Positions 18,402-27,940 of a stretch of 64,000 nt of DNA are shown here, in pieces. Under the pieces are notes generated by a model. It ran no database searches. It was not told the DNA's origin and was given only the letters and a program-made list of their open reading frames with translations. The DNA is from G965205725 sp965205725 (GTDB lineage Bacteria > Pseudomonadota > Gammaproteobacteria > Pseudomonadales > Halieaceae). The translations under genes and the position numbers were made by a program. How positions within the stretch are numbered: the first letter of the stretch is position 1; every line of letters starts with the position of its first letter. The stretch covers positions 2,480,001 to 2,544,000 of the forward strand of contig OZ242189.1 of assembly GCA_965205725.1 (NCBI GenBank), given 5' to 3'.

Positions 18402-19542
18402 TCTGGAAATACGTTTCCTCTCGCAGATTACCGAAATATCTGCGCAGGACTGGAACGCCCTGAGCGGCACAGATTATCCTTTTATTCGGCATGAATTTCT
18501 GGCGCTATTGGAAAATTCGGGCTGCTGTGACCGCGACAGCGGCTGGAGTCCCTGCCACGCTACCCTGTACCGAGGCGATAAGCTCGTCGCACTAATGCCA
18601 CTGTATTTGAAATCCCACTCCTACGGTGAATATGTGTTCGACTGGAACTGGGCCGATGCCTGGCATCGCCACGGGCTCAACTACTACCCCAAGTTGGTAA
18701 CAGCCGTGCCATTCACACCGGCAACAGGCCCACGGCTATGCGTGGCCAAAGATGAATCACGCGAGCAGGCATTTCCGATACTGCTGCACGCGGTGCGCCA
18801 ATTTGCCGAAGAGAACAGGATCTCCTCCTGGCATGTACTATTCCCCACCCTGGAAGACGGCGAGTTGCTACAGCAAGCAGGTACCAGTTTGCGCTCAGCC
18901 AGTCAATTTCACTGGTTCAACAACAACTACACCACCTTTGACGACTTTCTGGCCACTTTTAACAGCCGCAAGCGCAAAAATCTGAAGCGGGAGCGCCGAC
19001 GCATCACAGAGCAGGGCATACAACTAAAACTGCTGGAAGGCTCTCAAATACAAGCGGAGCACTGGCAGCGATTCTATTTGTTCTATCAGATGACCTACGC
19101 CAAACGCAGCGGTCACGGAGGCTACCTAAGCCGCGATTTTTTTCTCGGACTCGCGGAGGCTATTCCCCGGCACTGCGTTATGGCCCTGGCATACAAAGAC
19201 CAGCGGCCTGTCGCGGGGTCGCTATATTTTCGTTCCAGCGATACCTTATTTGGTCGCTACTGGGGCTGTGCGCAAGAGTTGGACTGCCTGCACTTTGAGG
19301 CCTGCTACTACCAGGGCATCGAGTATTGCATTCGCGAAGGCTTGCAGCGCTTTGACCCTGGTGCGCAAGGTGAGCACAAAATTCAGCGGGGCTTCACCCC
19401 CATTAAAACCTGCTCCAATCACTGGATTACCGACCCGGAGTTGCGCGCTGCCATTGAAGATTTTACAGAGCGCGAGCAACCGCAGGTCGAGCGCTACATT
19501 GAGAGCGCCGCAGACTACTTGCCTTTCAAGCAATCCAGCTAG
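18382..19542 (+). CDS. GNAT-fold peptidoglycan-type acyltransferase family protein (COG3146-like)
   Basis: Member of a GNAT-superfamily group annotated as peptidogalycan biosynthesis/recognition proteins; biochemical function not established. Features: SAQDWNALSGTDYPFIRHEFLALLE at the start, then the YGEYVFDWNWADAWHRHGLNYYPKLV and HVLFP segments, FNSRKRKNLKRERR, and FDPGAQGEHKIQRGF near the C-terminus. ATG at 18382 gives 386 residues and overlaps the end of ubiA in a different frame, suggesting translational coupling. The motif set is strong; the substrate is unknown. Confidence 0.8.
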   Translation: MGQAAHSLEIRFLSQITEISAQDWNALSGTDYPFIRHEFLALLENSGCCDRDSGWSPCHATLYRGDKLVALMPLYLKSHSYGEYVFDWNWADAWHRHGLNYYPKLVTAVPFTPATGPRLCVAKDESREQAFPILLHAVRQFAEENRISSWHVLFPTLEDGELLQQAGTSLRSASQFHWFNNNYTTFDDFLATFNSRKRKNLKRERRRITEQGIQLKLLEGSQIQAEHWQRFYLFYQMTYAKRSGHGGYLSRDFFLGLAEAIPRHCVMALAYKDQRPVAGSLYFRSSDTLFGRYWGCAQELDCLHFEACYYQGIEYCIREGLQRFDPGAQGEHKIQRGFTPIKTCSNHWITDPELRAAIEDFTEREQPQVERYIESAADYLPFKQSS

Positions 19543-19567
19543 TCGCGCGCACGGGGTTTCCGCGCAG

Positions 19568-20167
19568 CTACCCGGCTTTTTTCCAAACTAACAAACGGTT
19601 ATTAGCGGGCATACCGCGGTCGGCGTGCAACACATAGCCCGCGTCAGCCGCCACTGCCGCTACCGCCTCAAAATCACGAATTGCGCTATCCGGATGTTGT
19701 TGGGCCAGCCACTGATCAAAACGAGCGTTGCTCTCACTCGTATAGTCGCCGTTGTAGTTGAACGGACCATAAATCACCAGCACATTGCCAACCGGCGAGC
19801 AGTTAGCAAGATGTGCAAACAGCAACTCAACAGCGGACCAGGCCATAATATGCAGACTGTTGGCTGTGAATATGGCATCCTGGATGACCACTGGCCAATT
19901 CGAATTGCGAACATCCAGGGCTAGCGGCACAGCGAGGTTGTTACCGCTATAGTCACCCGTCCAGAGCTTTGCGCCGCCAATATTCTCAGCCAAATCGGTG
20001 GGCTGCCACATCACCTGCGGCAATCCTTCCGCGAAATAGCAGGCGTGCTGGCCCGTGCCACTGGCCAGTTCCAACACGTGATTCACCTGCGCAAAAACTT
20101 CGCGCAGCTCGCGCAAAATGGGGTCTTTATTATTCTCGCAGGCCTGTGAAAAGGGCTTTTCTGTCAC
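19568..20167 (-). CDS. DUF938 family SAM-dependent methyltransferase-like protein
   Basis: Class I methyltransferase fold, DUF938 family; substrate unknown. N-terminal FSQACENNKDPILRELREVF, SAM-binding loop LELASGTGQHACYFA, and YGPFNYNGDYTSESNARFDQWL are family features. GTG at 20167 overlaps the stop of the upstream monooxygenase gene as GTGA, so translation is probably coupled; a longer frame starting at 20251 would run through that gene. 199 residues, typical of DUF938. Confidence 0.85.
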   Translation of the reverse strand: MTEKPFSQACENNKDPILRELREVFAQVNHVLELASGTGQHACYFAEGLPQVMWQPTDLAENIGGAKLWTGDYSGNNLAVPLALDVRNSNWPVVIQDAIFTANSLHIMAWSAVELLFAHLANCSPVGNVLVIYGPFNYNGDYTSESNARFDQWLAQQHPDSAIRDFEAVAAVAADAGYVLHADRGMPANNRLLVWKKAG

Positions 20168-21630
20168 GCTGAGTCGGCCACGCTCATGCTGTATTCGCTG
20201 AAGTCCACCGCGCGCATCTCCAGCGCAAAACGTGTTGCGGTGTGCGGCCAATTATTAATGATCTTGCCACTGGCATTCTTATACCAGCTACCACACGACT
20301 CACCCCAGACTGTGGCAGCCAAGTCTCTCTGGAGTTTTTCGTTATAGCGCTGCTGCGCTTCCAGAGTTGGCTGCAGGGCAATGTCGTGCGCCAGGATTTT
20401 CTCAACACACTGTATAACGTAGCGCACTTGCGCTTCCAGCATAAAGATAATGGAGTTATGTCCCAGGTTGGTATTGGGACCGTACAACATGAAAAAATTG
20501 GGGAAGCCAGCCAGCGCAACGCCCCGATGCGCCTCTGCGCCGTCCGCCCAGACCTGGTTGAGGCCCTGGCCCTGATCTCCCTGCATATCCAGGGGCGAGA
20601 GAAACTCCGTGGCCCGAAAGCCCGTGGCATAAATAATCACATCAACCGGACGCGAGGCACCGTCAGCGCTCACTACCCCGGCTTCAGCAATGCCCTCGAT
20701 AGGCGAGGTCACCAGTTCAATCGCCTCGCTCTCCAACGCCTGGTAGTAATCGTCAGACACTAGCACCCGTTTACATCCCAACGGGTAATCCGGTGTGAGT
20801 GTTGCCCTCAAATCCGGATCGCCAATTTCATCTTCCAGGTATTTCCGCGCACCCTTGCCAATGAACTTGCGCCGCAGAGTTCCCACCAGCATTGCTCCAT
20901 ACATCAGCAGTTCCTGACGTAAAAACCAGCGCAGGCGGTGCAACTTCTGCACCCAGGGGCGATCCCGAAAGAGTCGCTGCTCTGTTTCGCGGTATTCGCG
21001 GTCACCACGCTGAACAATGTAGTTGGCGCTGCGTTGGTACACATAGACCTGTTCAGCCTCTCGCGCCACTGGCGGGATAAACTGGATAGCACTGGCTGCA
21101 TTGCCGATCACAGCGACTCTTTTGCCGCGCAAATCAACATTGTGATTCCAGCGAGCCGAGTGAAAGCTGGCGCCTATGAAGTTTTTTTGCCCCGGAAAAT
21201 CAGGCGTATGCGGCAAGTTAAGCTGCCCCAACCCAGACACGAGAATTCGGGTGAAAATTTGCTCACCAGCGGCTAGCGAAACTAGCCAGCCCCCCTGTTT
21301 GGGCTGGTATTTTGCTGCCGCCACTTCTGCGCCAAACTGAATCGACGGCAGCAACTCATACTTCTGAGCACAGTGCTCAAAGTAGCCTTTGATCTCGGCT
21401 TGCGGTGAATAGGCCCTACTCCAGTCGGGGTTCGGTTCAAACGAATAGCTATACAGTACAGAGGCCACATCGCAGCAGGCACCGGGGTAGGTATTGTCGT
21501 GCCAGGTGCCGCCGACTCCCTGAGATTTTTCCAGTATGACAAGGTCAGTAATTCCTGCCTGGCGCAACTTGATCGCCATGCATAGCCCCGACATACCGGC
21601 ACCGAGAATGACAACTGTTGTGCGCTTCAT
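20164..21630 (-). CDS. flavin-containing monooxygenase, Baeyer-Villiger-like
   Basis: FAD- and NADPH-binding monooxygenase. The N-terminal FAD loop is VILGAGMSGLCMA (residues 6-18); GVGGTWHDNTYPGACCDV is typical of class B monooxygenases; the fingerprint FIGASFHSARWNHN matches the F-x-G-x-x-x-H-x-x-x-W pattern of Baeyer-Villiger enzymes; an NADPH Rossmann motif VAVIGNAASAIQ follows. 488 residues. Likely oxidises ketones or N/S centres; the substrate is not predictable. Middle gene of a three-gene overlapping set: yaaA overlaps its start and the DUF938 gene its stop. Confidence 0.85.
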   Translation of the reverse strand: MKRTTVVILGAGMSGLCMAIKLRQAGITDLVILEKSQGVGGTWHDNTYPGACCDVASVLYSYSFEPNPDWSRAYSPQAEIKGYFEHCAQKYELLPSIQFGAEVAAAKYQPKQGGWLVSLAAGEQIFTRILVSGLGQLNLPHTPDFPGQKNFIGASFHSARWNHNVDLRGKRVAVIGNAASAIQFIPPVAREAEQVYVYQRSANYIVQRGDREYRETEQRLFRDRPWVQKLHRLRWFLRQELLMYGAMLVGTLRRKFIGKGARKYLEDEIGDPDLRATLTPDYPLGCKRVLVSDDYYQALESEAIELVTSPIEGIAEAGVVSADGASRPVDVIIYATGFRATEFLSPLDMQGDQGQGLNQVWADGAEAHRGVALAGFPNFFMLYGPNTNLGHNSIIFMLEAQVRYVIQCVEKILAHDIALQPTLEAQQRYNEKLQRDLAATVWGESCGSWYKNASGKIINNWPHTATRFALEMRAVDFSEYSMSVADSA

Positions 21631-22403
21631 GATTGTTCGCGGGTAAACACGGGTTCACGAGCGGAAGATTCTGACTTGTTGTAGCAGTAGCCGTCGGCTC
21701 GAAATTTCTTCAATTCGCTAACGCTTTCGAGTCGTTTATCGATGATGTAGCGCGCCATCAACCCGCGTGCTTTTTTTGCAAAAAAGCTAATGACCTTGTA
21801 CTTGCCGTTCCTCTCGTCCTTAAAAACCGGGGTAACGATTTCCGCGTTGAGCGCTCTGGGCTTTACCGCCTTGAAATATTCATTGGAGGCCAGATTTACC
21901 AACACCCCGGATTTGGTTTTCTGCAACTGCTGGTTGAGCTTGGCGGTAATCTCTTCACCCCAGAACTCGTACAGGTTTTTACCGCCACTGCTTGTTGCAA
22001 ATTTCAGGCCCATTTCCAGACGATAGGGCTGCATGAGGTCAAGTGGCCGCAGCAATCCATATAAGCCAGACAGGATACGTAAACGCCTCTGGGCAAAATC
22101 GAAGTCCGCCGCTTTCATCGTACCGGCGTCCAGGCCGGTATATACATCACCTTTGAACGCCAACACCGATTGCCTGGCATTGTCTGGTGAGAACGGAGTA
22201 CCCCAGTTCATAAAACGCTCGTGATTGAGCTGCGCCAGCTTGTCGCTGATACCCATCAACTTCTGAATATCCTCCGGGCTCATTTTGCGGGCGTCATCTA
22301 CCAACACGCTGGCGCGTTCCAAAAACTCGGGCTGGGTATTTTTTCGGGTCGCTGGAGGCGTTTCATAGTCCAGCGTTTTCGCTGGCGAAATAACTACTAA
22401 CAT
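21627..22403 (-). CDS. yaaA: peroxide stress protein YaaA
   Basis: YaaA/DUF328 family. In E. coli it limits intracellular iron and protects DNA from peroxide. Starts MLVVISPAKTLDYE and contains FKGDVYTGLDA, LYGLLRPLDLMQPYRLEMG and FFAKKARGLMARYII, all diagnostic. 258 residues. Its 3' end overlaps the start of the flavin monooxygenase gene by 4 bp, so the two are probably translated together. Divergent from the TRAP transporter genes over a region with a 14-bp triple repeat. Confidence 0.95.
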   Translation of the reverse strand: MLVVISPAKTLDYETPPATRKNTQPEFLERASVLVDDARKMSPEDIQKLMGISDKLAQLNHERFMNWGTPFSPDNARQSVLAFKGDVYTGLDAGTMKAADFDFAQRRLRILSGLYGLLRPLDLMQPYRLEMGLKFATSSGGKNLYEFWGEEITAKLNQQLQKTKSGVLVNLASNEYFKAVKPRALNAEIVTPVFKDERNGKYKVISFFAKKARGLMARYIIDKRLESVSELKKFRADGYCYNKSESSAREPVFTREQS

Positions 22404-22433
22404 AAATGCAAATCCTTGAGTGGTCCGCTCAGA

Positions 22434-22475
22434 CCGACGTTATATGGCCGACGTTGTATGACCGACGTTATAGTG
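22434..22475. repeat. three 14-bp direct repeats in the yaaA/dctQ divergent promoter region
   Basis: CCGACGTTATATGG (22434-22447), CCGACGTTGTATGA (22448-22461) and CCGACGTTATAGTG (22462-22475) stand in a strict 14-bp period. They lie between the divergent yaaA and dctQ starts. They could be binding sites for a regulator, or slippage products. Confidence 0.7.
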
Positions 22476-22496
22476 CCGCACTGTCTAATGGCGAGC

Positions 22497-22502
22497 TATA
22501 AT
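22497..22502 (+). promoter_or_regulatory. possible -10 box for the dctQM operon
   Basis: A consensus TATAAT hexamer 40 bp before the dctQ ATG. A good -35 hexamer is not visible at 16-18 bp spacing, so the promoter may need an activator or be weak. Confidence 0.4.
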
Positions 22503-22541
22503 ACTCCTTCCAGGCAATAATCAAAAAGACTCAAAGTGACC

Positions 22542-23072
22542 ATGTCCCTTGCGCGGAGCTTAATCCGCATTATCGATAGCTACACAAATCGCTGCGGCCA
22601 CACACTTGCCTGGCTGTGCCTGACAATGACCGTAGTCACTTGTCTCCTGGTAGTGTTGCGCTACGGCTTTGGCATTGGCTCTGTGGCGGCACAGGAATCT
22701 GTCACCTATATGCACGCGGCTCTGTTTATGGGCGCGGCTGCATTTACCCTGCAAAAAGATCGTCATGTACGGGTGGATATCCTCTATCGCAATTTTTCTC
22801 CGCGCAGCCAGGCCTGGGTGAACAGCGTGGGCGGTATCGTTTTTCTTATGCCTCTGTGTATTTTCGTAATCGCGGTCAGTTGGCAGTTTGTTGCTGACGC
22901 CTGGACGGTTAAAGAGGCGTCCGCCGAGCCTGGAGGCATCCCCGCAATTTTTCTTCTCAAAACCCTTATTCCAGTAATGGGTTTGAATTTGCTACTGCAG
23001 GGAATCGCAGAGATTTTGCGGAGCACACTGGTTTTGCTGGGCGAGGATGTCACGTCTGAGGGCAAAGTTTGA
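22542..23072 (+). CDS. dctQ: TRAP transporter small membrane subunit DctQ
   Basis: Four-helix inner-membrane subunit of a tripartite ATP-independent periplasmic transporter. Helix 1 starts near TLAWLCLTMTVVTCLLVVLRY; QESVTYMHAALFMGAAAFTLQKDRHVRVD is the typical DctQ segment. ATG at 22542; a GTG two codons upstream is possible. No clear ribosome-binding site. Its stop overlaps the dctM start (ATGA). Confidence 0.88.
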   Translation: MSLARSLIRIIDSYTNRCGHTLAWLCLTMTVVTCLLVVLRYGFGIGSVAAQESVTYMHAALFMGAAAFTLQKDRHVRVDILYRNFSPRSQAWVNSVGGIVFLMPLCIFVIAVSWQFVADAWTVKEASAEPGGIPAIFLLKTLIPVMGLNLLLQGIAEILRSTLVLLGEDVTSEGKV

Positions 23073-24445
23073 TGGAGCCTCTCAACGACACCTCACTTTA
23101 CATGTTCGGCTGTGTCTGCGGCGTTTTAATGCTCGGCTATCCGGTCGCCTACTCATTGGCGGGCACTGCGCTGGTCTTCGCTGGTGGCGGTATTCTGTTC
23201 GGACATTTCGACCCGGCATTTTTAAATGCCCTGCCCGGCCGTCTATTTGGCACCATGACCAATACCACGCTGATCGCTGTGCCGCTGTTTGTCATGATGG
23301 GTGTTGTATTGGAAAAATCGCGTATAGCAGAAGAATTGCTGACCAATATGGCCAGGGCATTCGCGGGTCTGCGCGGCGGTCTGGGAATTTCGGTGGTTGT
23401 CGTCGGCGCCATGCTCGCGGCCAGCACCGGCATTGTTGGAGCAACCGTTGTCACAATGGGTCTGCTGTCACTTCCCAGCATGCTTAAGCGTAACTACAGT
23501 CCAGCTCTGGCAACTGGCACCATCGCTGCAACCGGCACGCTGGGTCAGATCATTCCGCCGTCGATAGCGCTGGTATTGCTGGGGGACATTCTTTCCAGCG
23601 CCTATCAACAGGCCCAGTTGAAGATGAACATTTTTAACCCAAAAACTGTTTCGGTGGGTGATTTGTTTATGGGCGCACTGCTGCCGGGCTTGTTGTTGGT
23701 GACTCTATATATTATCTATATCAGCGCCTGCGCCTGGATCAAACCAGACACCGCACCAGTGGTTCAAGACCAGCAACCGGTTTCCTGGAGAAAGTTCGCA
23801 GCCGGCCTGTTACCTCCGCTACTACTCATTTTTGCAGTGCTGGGTTCCATTTTGAGCGGCGCTGCCACGCCGACCGAAGCAGCCGGTGTAGGCTCCCTCG
23901 GTGCGCTGATTTTGGCAATCGGCAAGCGCCAGCTCAACCTGCAACGGCTGCGTGAGATTGTTGTCAGTACCACCGAAGTCACCTGTATGGTATTCATGAT
24001 TTTGATTAGCGCCGCCCTGTTCTCCCTGGTATTTCGGGGCTTTGGCGGCGAAGAATTGATTCAACACTATTTCCACAATATGCCGGGTGGCGTCATGGGG
24101 GCCACTCTGGTCGTCATGTTGGTGATCTTTCTGCTTGGGTTTATTCTCGACTTTATTGAAATCACCTTTGTGGTGGTGCCTATCGTAGGCCCCATTTTGC
24201 TGACCATGGGTATCGACCCGGTTTGGCTGGGCATTATGATTGCGATTAACCTGCAAACCTCCTTCCTCACCCCACCTTTCGGTTTTGCGCTGTTTTATCT
24301 GCGCGGTGTCGCACCAGAGAGCCTCCCAACGGCTGCTATTTATCGGGGGGCAATTCCTTTTATCGTCATCCAACTTTTGGTATTGGGGCTGCTCGTGGCC
24401 TGGCCTGGCCTGGCAACCTGGTTGCCCGCCGCTCTGAAATCCTGA
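23072..24445 (+). CDS. dctM: TRAP transporter large membrane subunit DctM
   Basis: Twelve-helix Na+-coupled transport subunit. Family features: GYPVAYSLAG near the N-terminus, GVVLEKSRIAEELL, the substrate-path segment AATGTLGQIIPPSIALVLLGD, TPTEAAGVGSLGALILA, and LQTSFLTPPFGFALFYLRG. 457 residues. Translationally coupled to dctQ. With the convergent dctP (24566-25720) it forms a full transporter of the mannitol/chloroaromatic-type subgroup; the solute is probably an organic acid. Confidence 0.93.
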   Translation: MEPLNDTSLYMFGCVCGVLMLGYPVAYSLAGTALVFAGGGILFGHFDPAFLNALPGRLFGTMTNTTLIAVPLFVMMGVVLEKSRIAEELLTNMARAFAGLRGGLGISVVVVGAMLAASTGIVGATVVTMGLLSLPSMLKRNYSPALATGTIAATGTLGQIIPPSIALVLLGDILSSAYQQAQLKMNIFNPKTVSVGDLFMGALLPGLLLVTLYIIYISACAWIKPDTAPVVQDQQPVSWRKFAAGLLPPLLLIFAVLGSILSGAATPTEAAGVGSLGALILAIGKRQLNLQRLREIVVSTTEVTCMVFMILISAALFSLVFRGFGGEELIQHYFHNMPGGVMGATLVVMLVIFLLGFILDFIEITFVVVPIVGPILLTMGIDPVWLGIMIAINLQTSFLTPPFGFALFYLRGVAPESLPTAAIYRGAIPFIVIQLLVLGLLVAWPGLATWLPAALKS

Positions 24446-24565
24446 TGTCGAGAATCGACCGTGAATGACATTGACAGTACGCCACTGCCACAGGGAGGCC
24501 CGACTCTACAGACTGTAGCCATGCCTGAGGATGCCGAAGAACTCGCACCATCAGCAATGCGTCCA

Positions 24566-25720
24566 CTATTGGCCGGGTCTTAAATCCCGACTGTTAATGT
24601 AGGCCTGCTCGGAAATTTTGTGGTACTCGGTAACGTCGTCCAGGAACGCCTGGAAGGACTCATAAACTTTGGCGGTCATAGGGTCTGCCCGAGCCATCTC
24701 CGCATAAATTTCGTCCGCTGTGTCGCGCAACTTGATCAACACATCATCGGGAAACCTGCGCAGCTCTACCCCGTGTTCTTCAACGAGTGACTGCAACGCC
24801 GTATTATTGCGCGCTGTGTACTCGTCCAGCATATCCTGATTCACGGCGCGGGTGGCGTATTTTACAATCGCCTGCAAATCCGCAGGCAAGGTGTTCCAGG
24901 CGGTTTTGTTTAGCGTAAATTCCAGCATCGAACCGGGCTCGTGCCAACCGGGGTAATAGTAGTACCGAGCCACTTCATGCAAGCCCAATGCCAGGTCATT
25001 GTAAGGCCCAACCCATTCGGTGGCATCAATACGGCCCGTCTGCATCGCAATATACAGCTCGCCCCCAGGCAGTACCTCGGCGGTGCCGCCCGCTCGAGTT
25101 AAAATCTCGCCGCCAATTCCAGGCATACGCATTTTCAGGCCCGAAAGGTCATCCACCGAGTTAATTTCTTTGCTAAACCAGCCGCCCATCTGCACGCCGG
25201 AGTTACCGCCGGGAAAGGGAATCAGATTAAAAGGCTCGTAGGCCTCGCGCCACAACTCCAGCCCACCCCCATAGTGCATCCAGGCGTTGATTTCCTGAGC
25301 TGTCAAACCAAACGGTACCGAGGTGAAAAATACCGACGCCGGAACTTTGCCCGTCCAGTAATACGCACCGCCATGGCCCATTTCGGCGACACCTTGCGAA
25401 ACCGCATCAAACACGCCCAGGGCAGGCACTACTTCTCCAGCACCGTATACCTGTACTTGGAGACGGCCATCGCTCATTTCATCGACCATCCGCGAGAAGT
25501 TTTCCGGCCCTAAACCGAGACCGGGGAAATTTTTTGGCCAGGTTGTGACCATTTTCCAACGGAAAACATCCGCTTCATTTACCGCGCTGGTGCGGTGCGC
25601 CACGCTCGGGCCTGTGCGTCCCCGCTCGACAACCCACAGCGAAAAAACCAGCACCAGGGCAGCTAGCAAGCCCAGGGTAATCAGGGGCAAATAGCGAGAT
25701 TCAAAGCGGCTGATGGTCAT
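24566..25720 (-). CDS. dctP: TRAP transporter solute-binding subunit DctP
   Basis: Periplasmic solute-binding protein. The N-terminal hydrophobic segment (residues 12-30, LPLITLGLLAALVLVFSLWVV) has no good cleavage site and may remain as an anchor. The mature part begins FRWKMVTTWPKNFPGLG, a pattern of the DctP subgroup whose partners are annotated as mannitol/chloroaromatic transporters. The conserved Arg segment is in GLKMRMPGIGG, followed by DATEWVGPYND. AAAGGA lies about 6 nt before the ATG. Convergent with dctQM, which is less usual than a single operon. Confidence 0.9.
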   Translation of the reverse strand: MTISRFESRYLPLITLGLLAALVLVFSLWVVERGRTGPSVAHRTSAVNEADVFRWKMVTTWPKNFPGLGLGPENFSRMVDEMSDGRLQVQVYGAGEVVPALGVFDAVSQGVAEMGHGGAYYWTGKVPASVFFTSVPFGLTAQEINAWMHYGGGLELWREAYEPFNLIPFPGGNSGVQMGGWFSKEINSVDDLSGLKMRMPGIGGEILTRAGGTAEVLPGGELYIAMQTGRIDATEWVGPYNDLALGLHEVARYYYYPGWHEPGSMLEFTLNKTAWNTLPADLQAIVKYATRAVNQDMLDEYTARNNTALQSLVEEHGVELRRFPDDVLIKLRDTADEIYAEMARADPMTAKVYESFQAFLDDVTEYHKISEQAYINSRDLRPGQ

Positions 25721-25744
25721 TGTTATTCCTTTATAATTGAGCGC

Positions 25745-27892
25745 CTACATTAGCTGTAAATTAGCGTACTGCCAAACCAGCCACTTACTGCCTTCAGCAT
25801 CAAAATTTACTTCTACCCGGGCGCTGCTGCCGCGCCCTTCAAAGTTGAGCACTATACCCTCTCCAAATACCTGGTGATAAACCCGCTGACCAAGGCTCAC
25901 ACCGGTATCTGGCACCTCACTGGTAGTAAAACCGGCCGGGCGAGTAATGCGTGTGTGCAGGCGAACTTCTTCCACCAACTCTGCGGGAATTTCACGAATA
26001 AATCGCGAGGGTGCGTTAAAGTTTTCGCTGCCGTGCATCCGTCGGGTTTCAGCGTAACTAATCACCAACCGTTGCATGGCACGGGTAATGCCTACATAGC
26101 AAAGTCGTCGCTCCTCTTCCAGGCGACCGGGTTCTTCCAGCGACATGCGGTGTGGAAACAGGTTTTCTTCCATACCCGCCAAAAACACCAGCGGGAACTC
26201 CAGGCCTTTGGCGGAGTGCAAGGTCATCAACTGCACACTGTCTTCGTGTTCATCGGCCTGGGCATCACCGGCATCCAGAGCGGCTTTATCAAGAAACTCC
26301 TGTAAAGGCGACATGGCATCGTCTTCAGGTTCAAATTGTTTGCCGGCTGTCACCAGTTCTTCCAGATTTTCGACCCGCGCCTGGCCGCGCTCGCCTTTCT
26401 CCTTCTTGTGCAGCTCAATCAGACCCGCATGATTGATCACCTGATCGATCAATTCGCCCAGCCCCAGTCCACCGGTTGCCGAGTCCAGCTCATTGATACA
26501 AACGCAGAAACCTTCAAGTGCAGAAACAGCACGCGGCGGCAACAGTTTTTCTTCCTGAACAACCGCAATTGACTGCCACAGGGACAGCTCGCGCGCGCGC
26601 GCGACTTCGCGCACTCTGTCCACTGTCTTGCCGCCAATGCCCCGCGGGGGGGTATTAATCACCCGCTCCACCGCAGCATCATCTCCGCGGCTCACCACTA
26701 GCCGCATATAAGCCAGAGCATTGCGAATTTCCAGGCGTTCATAGAAGCGCTGGCCACCGTATATACGATAGGGCATACCTGCGCGAATCAGTGCTTCTTC
26801 CAGCACCCGCGACTGTGCATTGGAGCGATACAAGATAGCGCTCTCGCGGCGTACATTGCCCTTGTTCAGCCACTGTTCAATGTGTTCGACAATAAAGCGC
26901 GCCTCATCCTGTTCATTAAACCCCGAATACAGGGTTATGGGATCACCCTGATCACCTGCGGTCCACAGCTCCTTGCCCAGGCGCCCAAAGTTATGCGTAA
27001 TCACCGCATTCGCAGCCTGTAGTATCGTGCCGGTAGAACGATAGTTTTGTTCCAGGCGCACAGTTCGCGTGTTATCAAAATCTTCAGCAAAGCGCTGAAT
27101 ATTTTCTATTTTTGCGCCGCGCCAGCCATAGATCGACTGATCGTCATCACCCACCGCTACAATGGGTATGTTGTTGTCGGCCAATACTCGCAGCCAGGCG
27201 TATTGAATGGTATTGGTGTCCTGAAATTCGTCTACCAAAACATGCTTGAAGCGCTGCTGATAGTGAAGCAACAACTCAGGGTTTTTCAGCCAAAGCTCAT
27301 GGGCGCGCAATAACAGCTCGGCAAAGTCCACCATCCCGCCGCGCTCACAGGCCAGCTCATACGCGGCATACACTCTGTACAGGGTCTGCTGGTAGATATC
27401 GTTGCCCGCTGGCGGCAGGTGGCCTGAACGCAGACCCTCGTCTTTTTGGCCGTTGATAAACCATTGAAACTGGCGCGGCGGCCAGCGAGATTCATCCAGG
27501 TCTAGTTCCCGGCAAATTCGCTTAACCAGGCGCAATTGATCGTCGGAGTCGAGAATCTGAAAATTCTGCGGCAGCCCGGCTTGCTGCCAGTGGGCCTTCA
27601 GCAATCTGTGGGCCAAACCATGAAAAGTGCCTACCCACATGCCCTGAGTGCCAATCTGTAGCATTTCTTCGATGCGCGAGCGCATTTCCCTGGCCGCTTT
27701 GTTGGTAAAGGTCACCGCCAGAATTGACCAGGGAGACAGGCCTTCAGCCTGAATCAGCCAGGCAATACGATGCACCAATACACGGGTTTTACCACTGCCA
27801 GCGCCAGCTAATACCAGTATGTTTTGCCGTTCACAAGCGACTGCATCGCGTTGGGCATCGTTGAGGGAGTCGAGAATTCGCGTTACATCCAT
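25745..27892 (-). CDS. uvrD: DNA helicase II (UvrD)
   Basis: 3'-5' SF1A helicase of nucleotide-excision and mismatch repair. Walker A AGAGSGKT at residues 29-36, VDEFQDTN (motif II), VGDDDQSIYGWRGA (motif III), LEQNYRSTGTIL (motif IV), TLHSAKGLEF (motif V) and VGITRAMQRL (motif VI). 715 residues. The C-terminal GQRVYHQVFGEGIVLNFEG resembles the tudor-like tail that contacts RNA polymerase. Divergent from the Wadjet operon, with a palindrome between. Confidence 0.97.
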   Translation of the reverse strand: MDVTRILDSLNDAQRDAVACERQNILVLAGAGSGKTRVLVHRIAWLIQAEGLSPWSILAVTFTNKAAREMRSRIEEMLQIGTQGMWVGTFHGLAHRLLKAHWQQAGLPQNFQILDSDDQLRLVKRICRELDLDESRWPPRQFQWFINGQKDEGLRSGHLPPAGNDIYQQTLYRVYAAYELACERGGMVDFAELLLRAHELWLKNPELLLHYQQRFKHVLVDEFQDTNTIQYAWLRVLADNNIPIVAVGDDDQSIYGWRGAKIENIQRFAEDFDNTRTVRLEQNYRSTGTILQAANAVITHNFGRLGKELWTAGDQGDPITLYSGFNEQDEARFIVEHIEQWLNKGNVRRESAILYRSNAQSRVLEEALIRAGMPYRIYGGQRFYERLEIRNALAYMRLVVSRGDDAAVERVINTPPRGIGGKTVDRVREVARARELSLWQSIAVVQEEKLLPPRAVSALEGFCVCINELDSATGGLGLGELIDQVINHAGLIELHKKEKGERGQARVENLEELVTAGKQFEPEDDAMSPLQEFLDKAALDAGDAQADEHEDSVQLMTLHSAKGLEFPLVFLAGMEENLFPHRMSLEEPGRLEEERRLCYVGITRAMQRLVISYAETRRMHGSENFNAPSRFIREIPAELVEEVRLHTRITRPAGFTTSEVPDTGVSLGQRVYHQVFGEGIVLNFEGRGSSARVEVNFDAEGSKWLVWQYANLQLM

Positions 27893-27940
27893 CGTCTCAT
27901 TCTATCTAAAGCTGGTGGCTCGCCGCATTACCTTTTGACA

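Noticed and set aside
23822..24373. 183-codon minus-strand frame inside dctM
   Set aside because: Antisense to a well-supported transporter gene; His/Asn-rich composition typical of a shadow frame.
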